A DNA stretch of 64,000 bases from Dyadobacter sp. CY261 (GCF_021440085.1 NZ_JAKCPW010000004.1:1-64000); one strand, 5' to 3'. Shown: positions 9,727 to 20,176, counted from the first letter of the stretch. Numbers and translations are program-made. Notes: generated by a model not told the origin, from the letters alone.

Positions 9727-10659
9727 ATGCATATAAAAATAGGAACCCGCGGAAGCAGGCTGGCGCTTTGGCAGGCGTATTATGTTGAAGAACTTTTGCA
9801 ACAAGGCGGCATAGAAACGGAAATCGTTATCATCGAAACCAAAGGGGACAAGATTCTTGACCGGTCCCTTTCGAAAATCGGAAGCAAGGGCGTTTTCACA
9901 GAAGAACTGGAAGACCAGCTCCGGAGCGGCGGCATCGACATTGCCGTACATAGCGCTAAGGATTTGCAATCACAACTGGACGACGCATTCGAAATCATCG
10001 CATTCACGGAGCGGGAACATGCTAATGATGTGCTCGTAAGCCACAACACCACGCTATCGCTCAAAAACGGAGAATCCTTCACGGTCGGAACTTCCTCGAC
10101 GCGCCGGGTGGCCGTTTTGAAACATTATTATCCGCATATCAAAACAGTTGATATGCGCGGCAACCTCCAAACGCGTCTACGCAAGCTCGAAGAAGGCCAA
10201 TGCGACGCGCTTCTGCTTGCTTACGCAGGTGTACACCGCATGGAATATGATGATAAGATCGCAGAGCATTTGCTGCTGGACGAATTCACGCCAGCAGTAG
10301 GCCAGGGCAGCGTCGCGATCGAATGCGCCGTTTCCCTGGATGCCGAAAAGAAAAGCAAACTCAGAGAACTCCTCAACCACGAGCCTACTGAAACATGCCT
10401 TCTGACTGAAAGAGCTTTCCTGAAACGCCTGCAAGGCGGTTGCAGCATCCCGGTTTTTGGAATGGCTACATTGCACAATGAAGAAATCCGGATCGTAGGT
10501 GGTATCATCAGCCTTGATGGTTCGGAGCTGATCCGTAAAACTGAAAGCGGTGCCAGTGCATTTCCACAAGAGCTGGGCACTGCTTTGGCCGAGGAACTGC
10601 TGGAAGCCGGAGCCGACCGTATTTTGGCAAACATCAGGCAACAACAAAACGCGCTGTAG
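9727..10659 (+). CDS. hemC: porphobilinogen deaminase (hydroxymethylbilane synthase)
   Basis: Joins four porphobilinogen units into hydroxymethylbilane in haem and corrin synthesis, in the cytoplasm. The 310-aa product shows the family landmarks: IGTRGSRLALWQA at the start, catalytic D79 in AVHSAKDL, the arginine-rich TSSTRR and DMRGNLQTRLRKL, and the cofactor-attaching C239 in LQGGCSIPV. Length is normal. No other hem genes are adjacent. It ends in a strong shared terminator facing the outer-membrane barrel gene. Confidence 0.96.
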   Translation: MHIKIGTRGSRLALWQAYYVEELLQQGGIETEIVIIETKGDKILDRSLSKIGSKGVFTEELEDQLRSGGIDIAVHSAKDLQSQLDDAFEIIAFTEREHANDVLVSHNTTLSLKNGESFTVGTSSTRRVAVLKHYYPHIKTVDMRGNLQTRLRKLEEGQCDALLLAYAGVHRMEYDDKIAEHLLLDEFTPAVGQGSVAIECAVSLDAEKKSKLRELLNHEPTETCLLTERAFLKRLQGGCSIPVFGMATLHNEEIRIVGGIISLDGSELIRKTESGASAFPQELGTALAEELLEAGADRILANIRQQQNAL

Positions 10660-10669
10660 AGATGCCCCA

Positions 10670-10717
10670 TATAAACGATAAAACCCGGAGGTTGCCATCC
10701 GGGTTTTATCGTTTATA
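10670..10717. terminator. bidirectional terminator, hemC / barrel gene
   Basis: A perfect 20-bp stem (10670-10689 with 10698-10717) and an 8-nt loop sit between two convergent stops, with A-rich and T-rich flanks inside the stem. It should work in both directions. Confidence 0.85.
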
Positions 10718-10725
10718 GCATATTA

Positions 10726-13665
10726 TTATTCTTTTTTGGTTGAATCTGCCGGGGTAACTGGTTTCACCGGCAATACGGTTGAATCCTGCTTTATCGGCGT
10801 CGCAGGCAGGGCCGGACGAGCGGTGCTGTCTGGTCTTACCGCGCTGCTATCCGGTTTTAACCCCGTCGAATCCGGCCTGAATGTCGAATCGCGTTTCATA
10901 GTCGAATCCGGACGCATTCCAGGGCGGCCTTGGAAGTTACCTTGCCTTGCCGGGCGGCCTGTACTATCGGCAGCTGGCGTTACACCCTGCCCTGGTGCAC
11001 CTTGTGGCCTACCAGCTCCCGGGGCTCCGGCAGCACCATTGCCCCGGCCTCCTGCGGCTGGTACTACTGCCGGTGTTACACCACCTTGTACACCACCGCC
11101 GGCGCCGGCGTCCATATTACCACCACCGTCTGACTTTTGGTCGTCGTTATTCACTGATTTTCTTCTGCGGGTTTTCTGTTCCACAAAAGTCATTTTGCCA
11201 AGGCGGTAAGAGAAGTTCACCCGGAAACCGCGATTATACAGGTAGTTGGTATTGCTTTGTGTAAACGTATTCGATTCCAGGCTGGTTTTCATCTTGAACG
11301 ACGGCGCCAGGAAGTTCTCCATTCCGAAACCGATGCTTCCGCGTTTGTTGGCGAAATCTTTACGGATCCCGAAGTCATACATCCGGAAACCGGCCTGTGT
11401 TCCTTGCAACTGTACGTCTCGGCCTCTCATAAAACCTCCCGCCTGCAAGCCCCAGCCATTTTTAATGTTAAGGCTTGTACGGAAACGGCCGCTCAACACG
11501 AAACCACTGTTGGAGTTCTGCAATGCAGGATCAGGACTGTTGTTAGAAAGGTCGGCATAATAGAAGTCGAAGCCACCGCCCACTTGCAGTCTTTTGAAGA
11601 AGGTCACATTTCCGAAGATGTTCGCTCCATAGTTCTTTTTAGATCCGATGTTACCGTAAGTCGTCTTGATCACCCCCTCATCGCTGGTAGTCCGGATACT
11701 TTCAATCGAACTGTTAGTGAACCGGGCAAATGTCGACACGTTGATATACATCGAGTTTTTGAAGAAGCTCGTACCCAACTCGACTTGATCCGTCAATTCC
11801 GGTTTCAGGTTCGGGTTACCAACTGTGATGTTCTGCGGGTTGGCAGCATTCACGTTCGGGTTCAGGAACTGAATGCCCGGACGTTGCAAACGACGGTTGT
11901 AGGCCAGTTTTATGGTCTGCCCTTTTCCGAATGTCTGCGAAAGGTTGATGCTCGGCACCAGATTGCCATATGCAGGCAATTTCAAGTCTCCTGCCTCACC
12001 CTGTTGCGCATCGATACTCGTGTATTCATAGCGCGTACCAGCCTTTACGGTAAATTTACTTTTAGTAGTAAATGTGTAGGACAAATAACCTGCTGCCACA
12101 TTCTGATCGTAGTTCAGGTTGCTGGCAGGCTGCGCTTGCCCAAGTTCAGGAGAAGAGTAATAATCGTAATTACTAACCACCTGACGGAAAATGCCTTTAC
12201 CACCCATTTCCAGCATTTGATTATCTTTAATCGGCGTTTGGTAATCTACCTGAACGGTGCTTTCCTGGTTGTGGCTGCTGTTATTGTTGCCTTGCGTGCC
12301 AAGGAGCTCTTTCAGTTGTGTATTGTTTAGGGAGTAAATATCCGCATCGTAGTCATTAGTCCGGTTGTTACGGCTGTATTGTGTTGAAATACTCAATTCC
12401 TGCCCCGCTTTTGCTAATGTCTTGATATAATCCACATTCACATCCCAAGTACCGGAAAGGTCTTTGCTGCTTACATCACGGAAGCTGGTGCGGGTGGTAT
12501 CGTTCAAAGTATTATAGGTATAAAGCTCCTGATCGACCTTGCTGTTACGCATTCCATAACGCACACCGGCTGATAGGGAAGTCTTGGAATCGATCTCCCA
12601 GTCCCAGCCAAAGTTATAGGAACCGAATGCCATTTTGTTCTTGGAATCGCTCGTTTGACGCACGGAGAACGGGCTCAGTTTACCGACTTGAAGGTTCTCC
12701 GATTTACCCGGCATATTGTAGTTGAAACGACCAAACCCCCCGAGGCTGAAACCCATTTTACCTACGCGGTAGTTACCCCTCAACCCCAGGTTCGATCCCC
12801 GGTTACCGATACCCGTATCAAGGTTAAGCGTACCGCCCTGAATCGTACTCTTTTTTGTGATAATATTGATGATCCCCGCCGAACCTTCCGCATCGTAACG
12901 CGCCGATGGCGAAGTGATCACCTCTACCGACTTGATCATATCCGCAGGAATCTGCTTCAATGCATCGGCCACGCTGGTTGCGATGATTGTCGAAGGCTTG
13001 TTGTTGATGAGAACTCTTACGTTAGAGCTTCCTCGGAGTGACACGTTACCATCGAGGTCGACTGTCAGCATCGGCACTTTTTTCATCACATCCGAAGCAT
13101 CACCACCTTTACTGGTAATGTCTTTTTCTGCATTATAAACGAGCCTGTCGACCTTTTCCTCGATCATTTGCGCCATTCCAACCACCTCGACTTCATTGAG
13201 CTGGACCACATCGGGCACTAATGTAACAGATCCCAGATTCAGCTCTGTCTTACGGTCGATCTTGACATTGTTGATCGTTTTTGTTTTATATCCTATAAAT
13301 GAGATCAGGATTTTAAAGTTACCTGCCGCGACTTTCGTGAGCGTAAATTCCCCTTTTTCGTCGGTGGTGGTACCGTCAATCGGGTTGTTCGTTTTAGTAT
13401 CTACCAAAGATAATGCTGCAAATTCTACAGGCTTTTTGCTGGTCGAATCCACGAGCACACCCGTGATTTTTCCGCTACCTTTAGGAGTGTCTTCTGCCGT
13501 TCCCGGAATGACCGTTTGGCGCTGTCTGTCGCCTCCTCCACGGAAATCTCCGCCGCCACCGCCACGGCTTCCACCACCGCCACCACCGCCCGGAAACTGG
13601 GCGAATGCCGCTGATGTAAGTCCTGAGAACACAGCCAGGAATGTTAGGTGTAAAACAATTTTCAT
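10726..13665 (-). CDS. outer-membrane beta-barrel (TonB-receptor-like) protein with low-complexity termini
   Basis: The 979-aa protein has a signal peptide (cleavage near AFAQ, residues 20-23) and a glycine-rich stretch (about 24-46). A CarboxypepD_reg-like beta-sandwich follows (about 63-150, GKITGVLVDSTSKKPVEFAA), then a plug-like domain (VMKKVPMLTVDLDGNVSLRG) and a long beta-barrel of the OMP_b-brl_3 kind. The barrel appears to end near residue 828 (VNFSYRLGKMTFVEQ). About 149 residues follow, rich in G, A and P, then seven DST and one DSS motifs spaced by P and charged residues. Barrels of this class usually end in a C-terminal aromatic residue, so this tail is unusual. Divergent from the LytS/LytTR pair, which may regulate it. 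The transported substrate is unknown. Confidence 0.85.
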   Translation of the reverse strand: MKIVLHLTFLAVFSGLTSAAFAQFPGGGGGGGSRGGGGGDFRGGGDRQRQTVIPGTAEDTPKGSGKITGVLVDSTSKKPVEFAALSLVDTKTNNPIDGTTTDEKGEFTLTKVAAGNFKILISFIGYKTKTINNVKIDRKTELNLGSVTLVPDVVQLNEVEVVGMAQMIEEKVDRLVYNAEKDITSKGGDASDVMKKVPMLTVDLDGNVSLRGSSNVRVLINNKPSTIIATSVADALKQIPADMIKSVEVITSPSARYDAEGSAGIINIITKKSTIQGGTLNLDTGIGNRGSNLGLRGNYRVGKMGFSLGGFGRFNYNMPGKSENLQVGKLSPFSVRQTSDSKNKMAFGSYNFGWDWEIDSKTSLSAGVRYGMRNSKVDQELYTYNTLNDTTRTSFRDVSSKDLSGTWDVNVDYIKTLAKAGQELSISTQYSRNNRTNDYDADIYSLNNTQLKELLGTQGNNNSSHNQESTVQVDYQTPIKDNQMLEMGGKGIFRQVVSNYDYYSSPELGQAQPASNLNYDQNVAAGYLSYTFTTKSKFTVKAGTRYEYTSIDAQQGEAGDLKLPAYGNLVPSINLSQTFGKGQTIKLAYNRRLQRPGIQFLNPNVNAANPQNITVGNPNLKPELTDQVELGTSFFKNSMYINVSTFARFTNSSIESIRTTSDEGVIKTTYGNIGSKKNYGANIFGNVTFFKRLQVGGGFDFYYADLSNNSPDPALQNSNSGFVLSGRFRTSLNIKNGWGLQAGGFMRGRDVQLQGTQAGFRMYDFGIRKDFANKRGSIGFGMENFLAPSFKMKTSLESNTFTQSNTNYLYNRGFRVNFSYRLGKMTFVEQKTRRRKSVNNDDQKSDGGGNMDAGAGGGVQGGVTPAVVPAAGGRGNGAAGAPGAGRPQGAPGQGVTPAADSTGRPARQGNFQGRPGMRPDSTMKRDSTFRPDSTGLKPDSSAVRPDSTARPALPATPIKQDSTVLPVKPVTPADSTKKE

Positions 13666-14021
13666 GGTTTGGGTTTTAAATGATTTACTTTTCGAATTTC
13701 AAAATAACAACCTAAATGCCTGTGAAAAAAAAGGAATAGATAGATAGGACGGATGTGCCGATCAAAGGCCTGTTTCCAACGACACAACCCTGAAAACAAC
13801 AGACGATTTAGCGATCGCTTCGGAAATCGGCACCGGTTTGTATCAAGACCTCTACCATCACAAAAGCCGCTCCCGCGTCCCGATCCATTAATAGACTGCG
13901 ACGTGCCGCCCGTCGGTATTCGGGGTACTTTGATCGATTGAAATAGGTGATTTAATAATTTCCGCGTAAGATTGCAGTGATGTGTTGCGTTCAAATCACA
14001 TTGAAACTAACTAATTGCTAA
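13666..14021. other. divergent intergenic region, barrel gene / LytS kinase gene
   Basis: This 356-bp gap should hold promoters for both directions and possible LytTR binding sites. It is not AT-rich in its middle (13750-13920), which is unusual for a promoter gap here, yet I recognise no protein in any frame. A weak -7 candidate for the kinase gene is TAAGATTG at about 13968. Confidence 0.5.
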
Positions 14022-15092
14022 ATGGATACGCCTACCGCCCGGAAATATCCCCCATTATTCCTCCATTTGCTTGGATGGAGTTTTCTGGCCCTTTTCCTGA
14101 TGTGGCAGCCCCTTAGCTGGCAGATCGAATTCCCTATTAGTTTTTGGATTAAACAAGCAGTTCTGTTCACACTTCTTGTCACCATATTTTATCTCAATTA
14201 CTATTATTGGTTCCCTAGGTTCCTGGCCAAAAACCGGTACATGAAGTTCATTCTCTTCAATATCGTGTCGGTGGTAATGCTGGCCGTTGTGATCGAGCAG
14301 GTAAAAGTCGCGGTGAACCACGGCGAACAAATGGATCGTGCATTCAAGCTCGCCCGGGAAACGAATGGTGACAAGAAACGTCACGACCGCCTCGACTATT
14401 TCTCTTTAATGACCGCCCTGATGATCATCGGGCTTAGTACCAGTGTTGCCGCGGTACGCACGGCCCAGCTCGACAAGCAGTACCGCCAAAACCTCGAAAA
14501 AGAGAAGATTAACTCTGAGCTGTCGTTCCTGAAAGCGCAGATCAACCCGCATTTCTTTTTCAATACCCTGAATAATATTTATGCACTCACTGTGATAGAC
14601 GTGGAAGCCGCGCGTGAGGCATTACATAAACTGTCGCGCATGATGCGCTACGTGCTGTACGAAACGCAGCACGGCACGGTGCTGCTCAGCCAGGAGATTG
14701 CATTTGCACAGGACTACATCCAGCTCATGCAGCTCCGACTTACCGATAAAGTAACCGTGCACCTCGATCCACCGAACCCGCTGCACGATGTTTCCATTGC
14801 ACCCATGCTATTCCTACCCTTTATTGAAAATGCATTCAAACACGGTGTGAGCGCCGTACAACCTAGCCGGATCGACATTCAGATCCGCCAGGAAGGCCAC
14901 AAGATATTTGTGGAGGTAAAGAACACGCTGTTTACCGATAAAAGAGCCGTTCTTGATGAGAGTAACGGCATTGGCCTTGCTAACACCCAACGCCGCCTTG
15001 ACCTGCTTTATCCAGGTAAATACCAACTGGAAGTGACAGAGAACAAGGAAGACAGGGAGTTCGGCGTACACCTGGAACTGGAAACAGCATGA
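14022..15092 (+). CDS. LytS/YehU-type sensor histidine kinase
   Basis: The 356-aa membrane kinase partners the response regulator that follows. Four transmembrane segments are predicted by eye (about residues 12-30, 43-62, 76-94, 126-143), with almost no periplasmic sensor domain. The His_kinase domain is clear: phospho-acceptor H177 in QINPHFFFNTLNN, and the N-box in LFLPFIENAFKHGV. The ATPase end shows GIGLANTQRRLDLLY. Its TGA stop overlaps the regulator's ATG by 4 bp. The pair faces away from the barrel gene at 10726, a plausible target. Confidence 0.92.
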   Translation: MDTPTARKYPPLFLHLLGWSFLALFLMWQPLSWQIEFPISFWIKQAVLFTLLVTIFYLNYYYWFPRFLAKNRYMKFILFNIVSVVMLAVVIEQVKVAVNHGEQMDRAFKLARETNGDKKRHDRLDYFSLMTALMIIGLSTSVAAVRTAQLDKQYRQNLEKEKINSELSFLKAQINPHFFFNTLNNIYALTVIDVEAAREALHKLSRMMRYVLYETQHGTVLLSQEIAFAQDYIQLMQLRLTDKVTVHLDPPNPLHDVSIAPMLFLPFIENAFKHGVSAVQPSRIDIQIRQEGHKIFVEVKNTLFTDKRAVLDESNGIGLANTQRRLDLLYPGKYQLEVTENKEDREFGVHLELETA

Positions 15093-15826
15093 GTGTAAAC
15101 CTGGAATGCATTGCCGTGGACGACGAGCCGCTTGCGCTCGGATTGGTGTGCGCATTTATTGAAAAAACACCGTTTCTGAATATGGCAGGACGATACTCCA
15201 GCGCCGTGGAGGCATTACAGGTGATCAACATCAAGCCGATAGACGTCATTTTTCTGGATATTCAAATGCCGGATCTGACGGGCATCGAGCTCGCGCGAGT
15301 GCTTGAAAAGGCAGGCAATAAGGCACCGAGGATCATTTTTACGACAGCATTTAATCAATACGCGTTAGATGGCTTTCGCGTGGATGCCATTGACTATCTC
15401 CTAAAACCCTTTAACTACGAAGAGTTCCTCCGTGCTGCATCGAAGGCGCAGGCGTATGTAGAGCTGGTTCACAAGGCCTCATCGGCTGGTTCTTCGGATC
15501 CCAAAGATGAGTACCTGTTCCTGAAAGTTGAATACCAGCTGGTGCGGATCGCCTATGACGACATTTTGTACACGGAGGGACTTAAAGATTATGTTAAAGT
15601 ACATCTCAAATCGGACCCGAAGCCCATTCTGTCGCTTACCAGCCTGAAAGCACTGGAAGAAAAGCTGCCGGCATCGAAGTTCATGCGCGTGCATCGGTCG
15701 TTCATTGTAAATCTGGACAAGATTAGTGCTGTAACGCGCAACACGATCCAGATCGGTTCGACTTCTATTCCGGTGAGTGACCAGTACAAAGAACCTTTCA
15801 ACCAATTCTTGAGTAAGTGGATGTAA
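15089..15826 (+). CDS. LytTR-family response regulator
   Basis: The 245-aa DNA-binding regulator is phosphorylated by the upstream kinase. The receiver domain has acidic D11-D12 (VDDEPLA), phospho-acceptor D57 (VIFLDIQMPDL) and the conserved K in YLLKPF. The C-terminal half (about residues 140-245) is a LytTR DNA-binding domain (VRIAYDDILYTEGLKDYVKV, FMRVHRSFIVNLDKI). Translationally coupled to the kinase. A lipoprotein gene follows 67 bp downstream. Confidence 0.95.
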   Translation: MSVNLECIAVDDEPLALGLVCAFIEKTPFLNMAGRYSSAVEALQVINIKPIDVIFLDIQMPDLTGIELARVLEKAGNKAPRIIFTTAFNQYALDGFRVDAIDYLLKPFNYEEFLRAASKAQAYVELVHKASSAGSSDPKDEYLFLKVEYQLVRIAYDDILYTEGLKDYVKVHLKSDPKPILSLTSLKALEEKLPASKFMRVHRSFIVNLDKISAVTRNTIQIGSTSIPVSDQYKEPFNQFLSKWM

Positions 15827-15893
15827 CTGAAAGTGATTTTTGTTAACTTGATGGCTGATCTTCAATCTATCAGCCATCCACGCAGTTACAGTC

Positions 15894-17261
15894 ATGAATA
15901 GATTTCTCCTATTGCTTTCAGCTTCGCTGATCCTTTTCTTTTCCTGCCACAAAAAACAAAAAGAAACGCCAGAGCCTGACCCCGAAGAAATTAAAGTCAC
16001 TCCGCTGACCGACTCCGCTTTTATCCAATATATTGACGTTCCCGGCGCAGACAAAATTATTTTCGACTCTACCATTGATGCCTATTTGATTACCCTTCAG
16101 GCCGGCTTCACCGAAAGTGAGATTCGCATACAATTTAAGCTCTATCCCGGCGCTTATCTGACATGGACCAATTCGGGTTCGTCCACATTGATAAATTTTG
16201 CATTCAAAAACAAAACACCGCTGGGTTTGCAGATCAGCTCCTCGTCACAACAAATCAAAACATATCAGTTTTTTGTCAAACATCCCGGCCCTTTGAAGGC
16301 GTCAGTCGATCCTGTATACGATTTTCGGCTTTCCACATCTGGGGCATGCGAAATCCCATATGACCTTATATCCGGCGTCGGCACAGTTCCTGAAAGTCCC
16401 GATTCAAAAGCTACGCTATCGGCTACTCTGACGGATGACGGCACGGGCAGCCGACTTGACGGATTTGCGTCGGTCAACGCGGTTTATTTCCAGAACGCAA
16501 ATCCATTTAAGGAATCCAGCCAATTGAATGTTGTTCTAAAATTTGGCGATAAAATGTTTGAACTGGCCAAAAACAGAAAATTTCTGCCAGTCCGGTCGCT
16601 CGTGTACCGCTTTGGGGAATTTCCGCTTTTCTCAGCCGCTCCGCTCAACAAACAAATCCTTATCTCCGGCAACGGTTTTATGGCAAAAGACCGCTACAAA
16701 GTAACGGTTGAAAGTGATTTTCTGTTGAACGCCGTCACAGTTCCGGCGACATTCGCCGACTCAGCTTCCTTGTGGTGTACGTTGCCGTCGAGCCTTCCTA
16801 ACGGGTCTTACTCGGTCAGCATATTTCAGAACGACACACTAGTCAATGCGTTGATAAGGACGATTTCCAGCAATGATAAAGAGAAAGCCATTGGTCAGAT
16901 CTGGCTCTCCCAAATTGACTATCCGATCGACCGCCCTATTTATTACTATGCAAGAAAGATCGTCGCCGAAAGGGGCGGGGCATTATATGTAAATCCATTT
17001 CCGGCGGTACTTGGCAGAATGTATTCCGCATTTGACCCTACCACAATTTTGCCCGACTTGCAACTGAAGAATGCCGGACGAACCGTCAATCTGAAGGCGG
17101 ATATAAGGTCCGATCCTTCCTTTGCAGACGGTAGTTTCAACGTTTATTACGGTAAGTATGCCGTGCCATCCGAGCTTTCCCCCGGTTTATATGAAGCCCG
17201 TCTGCTATATCCTGATCAAACTGTGTCAGCTCCATTTTGGAGCAAAATAGAAGTGCATTAA
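15894..17261 (+). CDS. lipoprotein of unknown function, possible IPT/TIG-like domains
   Basis: The 455-aa product begins with a lipoprotein signal (hydrophobic core, then LFFSC with C18), so it should be anchored in a membrane facing the periplasm or surface. The mature part starts with an acidic and proline-rich linker (KETPEPDPEEIKVTP) and is predicted to be all beta. The repeated hydrophobic pattern with LISGNGFMAKDRYKVTVESDF and LPNGSYSVSIF recalls IPT/TIG immunoglobulin-like domains. I do not recognise a catalytic motif. It lies downstream of the LytTR regulator on the same strand and ends at a strong hairpin. Confidence 0.6.
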   Translation: MNRFLLLLSASLILFFSCHKKQKETPEPDPEEIKVTPLTDSAFIQYIDVPGADKIIFDSTIDAYLITLQAGFTESEIRIQFKLYPGAYLTWTNSGSSTLINFAFKNKTPLGLQISSSSQQIKTYQFFVKHPGPLKASVDPVYDFRLSTSGACEIPYDLISGVGTVPESPDSKATLSATLTDDGTGSRLDGFASVNAVYFQNANPFKESSQLNVVLKFGDKMFELAKNRKFLPVRSLVYRFGEFPLFSAAPLNKQILISGNGFMAKDRYKVTVESDFLLNAVTVPATFADSASLWCTLPSSLPNGSYSVSIFQNDTLVNALIRTISSNDKEKAIGQIWLSQIDYPIDRPIYYYARKIVAERGGALYVNPFPAVLGRMYSAFDPTTILPDLQLKNAGRTVNLKADIRSDPSFADGSFNVYYGKYAVPSELSPGLYEARLLYPDQTVSAPFWSKIEVH

Positions 17262-17263
17262 TG

Positions 17264-17300
17264 CAAATACCCTGCCTCCTCGGCGGGAGCAGGGTATTTG
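17264..17300. terminator. bidirectional terminator, lipoprotein gene / uvrA
   Basis: A perfect 12-bp stem (CAAATACCCTGC at 17264-17275, complement at 17289-17300) with a 13-nt loop lies between convergent stop codons. An A run follows on the forward strand. Confidence 0.75.
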
Positions 17301-17323
17301 AAAAAAGATCGCGGAGTATTTTC

Positions 17324-20176
17324 CTATTTCAGTTCTTCCTTTAAAAAATGACCGGTAAAGCTGCCCTTTACCTTCGCCACTTTCTCAGGTGTTCCTTCCG
17401 CAATAATGCGGCCACCTTGTGCTCCCCCCTCCGGACCTACGTCGATAATGTAATCGGCAACCTTGATCACGTCGAGGTTATGTTCGATGATGAGCACTGT
17501 ATTTCCTTTTTCAACGAGTTTATTCAAAACATTGAGTAAATGCCGGATGTCCTGGAAATGCAAACCGGTCGTAGGCTCGTCGAGAATATATAATGTTTTG
17601 CCGGTATCCCTTTTTGACAACTCTTCGGAAAGCTTTACACGCTGCGCTTCGCCGCCGGACAATGTCGTAGCATGCTGGCCCAGTGTAATGTAGCCCAAAC
17701 CAACATCATTCAATGTCTGCACTTTGCGGAGTAATCTTGGCTGATTTTCAAAGAATTCCAATGCCGTTTCGACAGTCATATCGAGGATGTCCGCAATGGA
17801 TTTTCCTTTGAAACGGACCTCCAAAGTTTCCCGGTTGAAACGCTTGCCTTTACAGGTTTCGCAGTTGACATGCACATCGGGCAGGAAATCCATTTCAATC
17901 TTCTTCATCCCCGCTCCTTCGCAATCCTCGCAACGCCCACCTTTGACGTTGAAGGAGAAGCGACCTGGTTTGTAACCACGAATTTTAGCCTCTGGCAACT
18001 CGGCAAAAAGTGTTCGTATATCGGTAAACAGGTTGGTATAAGTGGCTGGGTTCGAACGTGGCGTGCGGCCTATCGGGGACTGGTCTACTTCTATTACTTT
18101 GTCGATATGCTCCAACCCTTCGATCGACTTGTAAGGCAGCGGCTCTCTTCTCGATTTGTAAAAATGGTGATTCAAAAGCGGGAACAACGTTTCGTGGATC
18201 AGCGACGATTTACCGCTGCCACTAACGCCCGTTACGCAGATCATTGTTCCTAGCGGGATCGAAACCGAGACATTCTTTAAATTATGACCTGTACAGCCTT
18301 TCAGCGCAATGGAGTCGCCGTTGCCTTTCCGACGCTTTTTAGGAACCTCAATGGATGCGCGACCAGCCAGGTAATCGGCCGTTAGTGAGCCATTTTGCAG
18401 AAATTTCTCCGGTGTTCCCGCTCCTACCACGCTACCGCCGTGACGTCCTGCGCCCGGGCCAATGTCGAGAATATAGTCCGAGGCCAGCATCATATCTTTG
18501 TCGTGTTCCACCACGAGGACAGTGTTGCCGAGGTCGCGAAGACTTTTAAGAGAATTGATCAACCGCACATTGTCGCGCTGGTGCAAACCAATACTCGGCT
18601 CGTCCATAATGTAAAGCACGCCGGTAAGCTGCGTACCGATCTGCGTTGCGAGGCGAATGCGCTGCGCTTCTCCGCCCGACAAGGTCCTCAACGCCCGGTT
18701 TAACGTCAGGTAATCCAAACCAACATCGAGCATAAAACCGACGCGTTTCCGGATTTCCTTCAAAACCTCATGACCGATCATGCGTTGCTTTTCTTCGAGG
18801 CGATCTTCCAATCCTACCAGCCATTCGGCCAGCTCGCGAATGTCACTATCAGCCAGCTCGGCAATGTCTTTTTTGTCTATTTTAAAATGTAATGATTCTT
18901 TCCTCAGGCGCTTGCCCTTGCATTCGGGGCAGGTTTGAGTCACCATGAAATCCTTCAACCAATCCTGAATTTTTTCATTACCCGATTCCTGCTGACGTTT
19001 CAAGAAGTTGATGATACCGTCAAATTTGGTCTCCCAGTCTGTGCCAGGGTATTTCTTCGAAGGTACCGGAACAGCTTCCTCGCTACCGTAAAGCACCAGT
19101 TTCAACGCTTCCTCGGAGAATTTTTCAAGCGGGGTCGTGAGCGTGATCTTGTATTCCTTCAGCAAGACTTCAAGTTGCTTGAATATCCATGCCTCACGAT
19201 ATTCACCCATTGGTGCAATGCCACCGCGGCTAATGCTCAGGGATTTGTCGGGCATAATGGAATCTTCGGTGATCTCTTCGATAATACCCAATCCCTGGCA
19301 AGTAGGGCACCAGCCGTAAGGCGAGTTGAACGAAAATGCGTTCGGTGCCGGATCATCATAGCTAATCCCAGACTCCGGGTCCATCAGGTTTTGGGAAAAA
19401 TAATTCGTTTCGCCTTTTGCGTCCAGCACGATCAACGCGCCTTTACCTTGCTTGATGGCCGTGGCTACCGATTGGCTCATCCGGTATCGAGACTGCGGAT
19501 CTTCCTCTTCTTTTTTAGGGATCACACGGTCAATCACGATCTCGATATCATGGACCTTATAGCGGTCGAGCTGCATTTTGGGCGTAATGTCCTGCACCTC
19601 TCCATCGACGCGCACTTTGGTATAGCCCAGGCGCGCGATCTGGACAAAAAGCTCTCGGTAATGCCCTTTACGGCCTTTTACTGCAGGTGCAAGCAGCATG
19701 ATTTTCTGTCCAATGAACTGCGTCATGAGCTGGTTCACGATCTGATCCTGCGATTGCTTGATCATCCGCCTGCCTGTTACGTACGAATAGGCCTCGCCCG
19801 CGCGCGCGTAGAGCAGGCGCAGGAAGTCATAAATTTCAGTAACAGTCCCCACCGTCGACCGGGGGTTTCTCGATGTTGTTTTCTGCTCGATACTGATCAC
19901 CGGTGACAAACCGCTGATCTTGTCGACATCAGGCCGCTCCATTTCTCCTATAAAGCCACGCGCATACGAGGAGAAGCTCTCCATATACCTGCGCTGTCCT
20001 TCGGCATAAATTGTATCGAATGCGAGCGACGACTTGCCGCTTCCGCTGATACCGGTCACCACCACTAGCTTATTACGTGGGATGGCGACATCAATGTTTT
20101 TCAAATTGTGTTCCCGGGCGCCTTGTACCTCGATGAGGTCCTGTTCTGCCACTTCGAGGCCATTTAAATATTCCAA
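17324..20176 (-). CDS. uvrA: UvrABC excinuclease subunit A
   Basis: The damage-recognition ATPase of nucleotide excision repair; it loads UvrB at lesions. The 950-aa protein has both ABC modules: Walker [13 protein letters not shown] near residue 42 and [12 protein letters not shown] near 640, each with an LSGGEAQR signature and downstream DEP. The zinc-binding CxxC pairs ([32 protein letters not shown]) are all present. Length is normal and there are no breaks. Monocistronic and divergent from the SusC1 gene. A -7-like TATTTTTG lies on the reverse strand about 60 bp upstream (20235-20242), without a well-spaced -33 element. Confidence 0.98.
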   Translation of the reverse strand: MEYLNGLEVAEQDLIEVQGAREHNLKNIDVAIPRNKLVVVTGISGSGKSSLAFDTIYAEGQRRYMESFSSYARGFIGEMERPDVDKISGLSPVISIEQKTTSRNPRSTVGTVTEIYDFLRLLYARAGEAYSYVTGRRMIKQSQDQIVNQLMTQFIGQKIMLLAPAVKGRKGHYRELFVQIARLGYTKVRVDGEVQDITPKMQLDRYKVHDIEIVIDRVIPKKEEEDPQSRYRMSQSVATAIKQGKGALIVLDAKGETNYFSQNLMDPESGISYDDPAPNAFSFNSPYGWCPTCQGLGIIEEITEDSIMPDKSLSISRGGIAPMGEYREAWIFKQLEVLLKEYKITLTTPLEKFSEEALKLVLYGSEEAVPVPSKKYPGTDWETKFDGIINFLKRQQESGNEKIQDWLKDFMVTQTCPECKGKRLRKESLHFKIDKKDIAELADSDIRELAEWLVGLEDRLEEKQRMIGHEVLKEIRKRVGFMLDVGLDYLTLNRALRTLSGGEAQRIRLATQIGTQLTGVLYIMDEPSIGLHQRDNVRLINSLKSLRDLGNTVLVVEHDKDMMLASDYILDIGPGAGRHGGSVVGAGTPEKFLQNGSLTADYLAGRASIEVPKKRRKGNGDSIALKGCTGHNLKNVSVSIPLGTMICVTGVSGSGKSSLIHETLFPLLNHHFYKSRREPLPYKSIEGLEHIDKVIEVDQSPIGRTPRSNPATYTNLFTDIRTLFAELPEAKIRGYKPGRFSFNVKGGRCEDCEGAGMKKIEMDFLPDVHVNCETCKGKRFNRETLEVRFKGKSIADILDMTVETALEFFENQPRLLRKVQTLNDVGLGYITLGQHATTLSGGEAQRVKLSEELSKRDTGKTLYILDEPTTGLHFQDIRHLLNVLNKLVEKGNTVLIIEHNLDVIKVADYIIDVGPEGGAQGGRIIAEGTPEKVAKVKGSFTGHFLKEELK

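Noticed and set aside
11257..12330. 357-codon open frame on the forward strand inside the barrel gene
   Set aside because: It is antisense to the conserved barrel coding sequence, with no signal, motif or start context of its own.
13662..13994. 110-codon reverse frame filling the barrel/kinase divergent gap
   Set aside because: It overlaps the start of the barrel gene, has many cysteine, arginine and histidine residues in no recognisable pattern, and covers the region where both promoters must lie.
18040..18060. GGTTCGAAC tRNA T-loop-like string
   Set aside because: It lies inside the UvrA coding sequence with no tRNA fold around it.
18935..19906. 323-codon open frame on the forward strand inside uvrA
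   Set aside because: It is antisense to the conserved UvrA zinc and ATPase domains and shows no family pattern. It is a shadow of the codon bias of uvrA.
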